A DNA stretch of 64,000 bases from Pseudomonas oligotrophica (lineage in GTDB: Bacteria; Pseudomonadota; Gammaproteobacteria; Pseudomonadales; Pseudomonadaceae), in the NCBI RefSeq assembly GCF_021726475.1, contig NZ_JAKJRU010000008.1:62001-126000 (forward strand), written 5' to 3'. Shown piece by piece: positions 63,393 to 64,000 of the stretch. Every line of letters begins with the position of its first letter. The stretch's first letter is position 1. The notes beneath the pieces are model-generated. The model saw nothing but the letters and a program-made list of their open reading frames with translations, searched no databases and was not told the origin of the DNA. Position numbers and translations under genes: made by a program.

Positions 63393-64000
63393 ATGAGCGA
63401 AGTTGAGGGAATCGGGCCGCAGGCGCTGCCCGGGTTGCAGGAGCGGGTCGCGCAGATCATCGACGAGGCGCGGCGGCAGGGCGCCAGCGCCTGCGAGGTG
63501 TCCGTCTCGCTGGAGCAGGGGCTGTCGACCACGGTGCGCCGTGGCGAGGTCGAGACGGTCGAATTCAACCGCGACCAGGGCTTCGGCATCACGCTCTACG
63601 TGGGCCAGTGCAAGGGCTCGGCCAGCACCACCGGCAGCGGCCCGCAGGCCATCCGCGAGACAGTCGCGGCCGCACTGGCCATCGCTCGCCATGCCTCGGA
63701 GGACACCTATGCCGGCCTGGCGGATGCCGCGCTGATGGCGCGCGAGCTGCCGGAGCTCGATCTCTACCACCCGTGGCAGATCAGCCCCGAGCAGGCCATC
63801 GAGCAGGCGCTGACCTGCGAGGCGGCGGCATTCGCCAGCGACCCGCGCATCCGCAATGCCGATGGCACCAGCCTCAACACCCACCAGGGCTGCCGGGCCT
63901 ATGGCAACAGCAACGGCTTCATCGGCAGCTATTGCAGCACCCGCCACAGCCTGAGCTGCGTGATGATCGCCGAGGCGGACGGGCAGATGCAGCGTGACTA
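63393..64000 (+). CDS. pmbA: Metalloprotease subunit PmbA/TldE (partial)
   Basis: The first 202 codons of PmbA, partner of TldD, cut by the window end. It starts [20 protein letters not shown] and has [20 protein letters not shown], then [19 protein letters not shown] and [17 protein letters not shown], family blocks of the N-terminal domain. The ATG at 63393 follows GGGAGTGCTT. It is divergent from yjgA. Confidence 0.95.
   Translation, partial: MSEVEGIGPQALPGLQERVAQIIDEARRQGASACEVSVSLEQGLSTTVRRGEVETVEFNRDQGFGITLYVGQCKGSASTTGSGPQAIRETVAAALAIARHASEDTYAGLADAALMARELPELDLYHPWQISPEQAIEQALTCEAAAFASDPRIRNADGTSLNTHQGCRAYGNSNGFIGSYCSTRHSLSCVMIAEADGQMQRD

Overview
The window looks like a chromosome segment of a Pseudomonas of the stutzeri group (Stutzerimonas-like). 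The evidence is very GC-rich core genes in typical pseudomonad order (lldR/lldP/lut/dld, smpB-ratA-rnfH, roxSR, gatCAB, mreBCD-maf-rng-yhdP-nitrilase-tldD-yjgA-pmbA) and a tmRNA with the tag ANDDNYEGYALAA. The species is inferred from gene content only; no database search was possible.

The window has two parts. Positions 1 to about 28,480 are an accessory region, visibly more AT-rich, that ends exactly at the 3' end of ssrA (tmRNA, 28481-28859, minus strand). Next to that junction sit two tyrosine recombinases, so this is very probably a genomic island integrated in ssrA, with its far end outside the window. Its cargo runs as follows: an ACR3-like transporter (cut by the window edge); a dsbB-dsbA-methyltransferase operon; a CDF metal exporter; a small periplasmic protein; a full czcICBA heavy-metal efflux operon divergent from an OprD-type porin and followed by the czcRS two-component system; a cadR regulator divergent from a second CDF-type transporter; a HAD hydrolase; a scar where a truncated tcmP meets a truncated integrase; an unknown gene; an SOS cassette (yedK, LexA box, umuD, umuC); an mvaT-like silencer; and about 1.4 kb of gene-free DNA rich in strong inverted repeats. 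Copies of ATTACA-N4-TGTAAT near czcI/oprD, CDF-1 and czcR suggest a single CzcR regulon across the metal genes.

Positions 28,481-64,000 are core genome. A lactate block (lldR divergent from lldP-lutA-lutB-lutC-dld) takes up lactate and oxidises L- and D-lactate; two LldR-type operators lie in the divergent region. Next come smpB (partner of the tmRNA), ratA-rnfH, a SIMPL-domain gene, roxSR (redox sensing), an AEC transporter, a peptidase/coiled-coil/bactofilin envelope module, tandem Ca2+/Na+ antiporters, an RlpA-like lipoprotein, gatCAB, the mreBCD cell-shape operon with maf, rng and yhdP, a nitrilase-family hydrolase, tldD, yjgA and the start of pmbA.

Most notable points: the ssrA-island junction with two paralogous recombinases; the unexplained tandem-hairpin element at 23427-23632 and repeat-rich DNA after it; the predicted CzcR regulon; an SOS mutagenesis cassette and its own MvaT on the island; and mreC, whose expected N-terminus lacks an ATG, GTG or TTG start.
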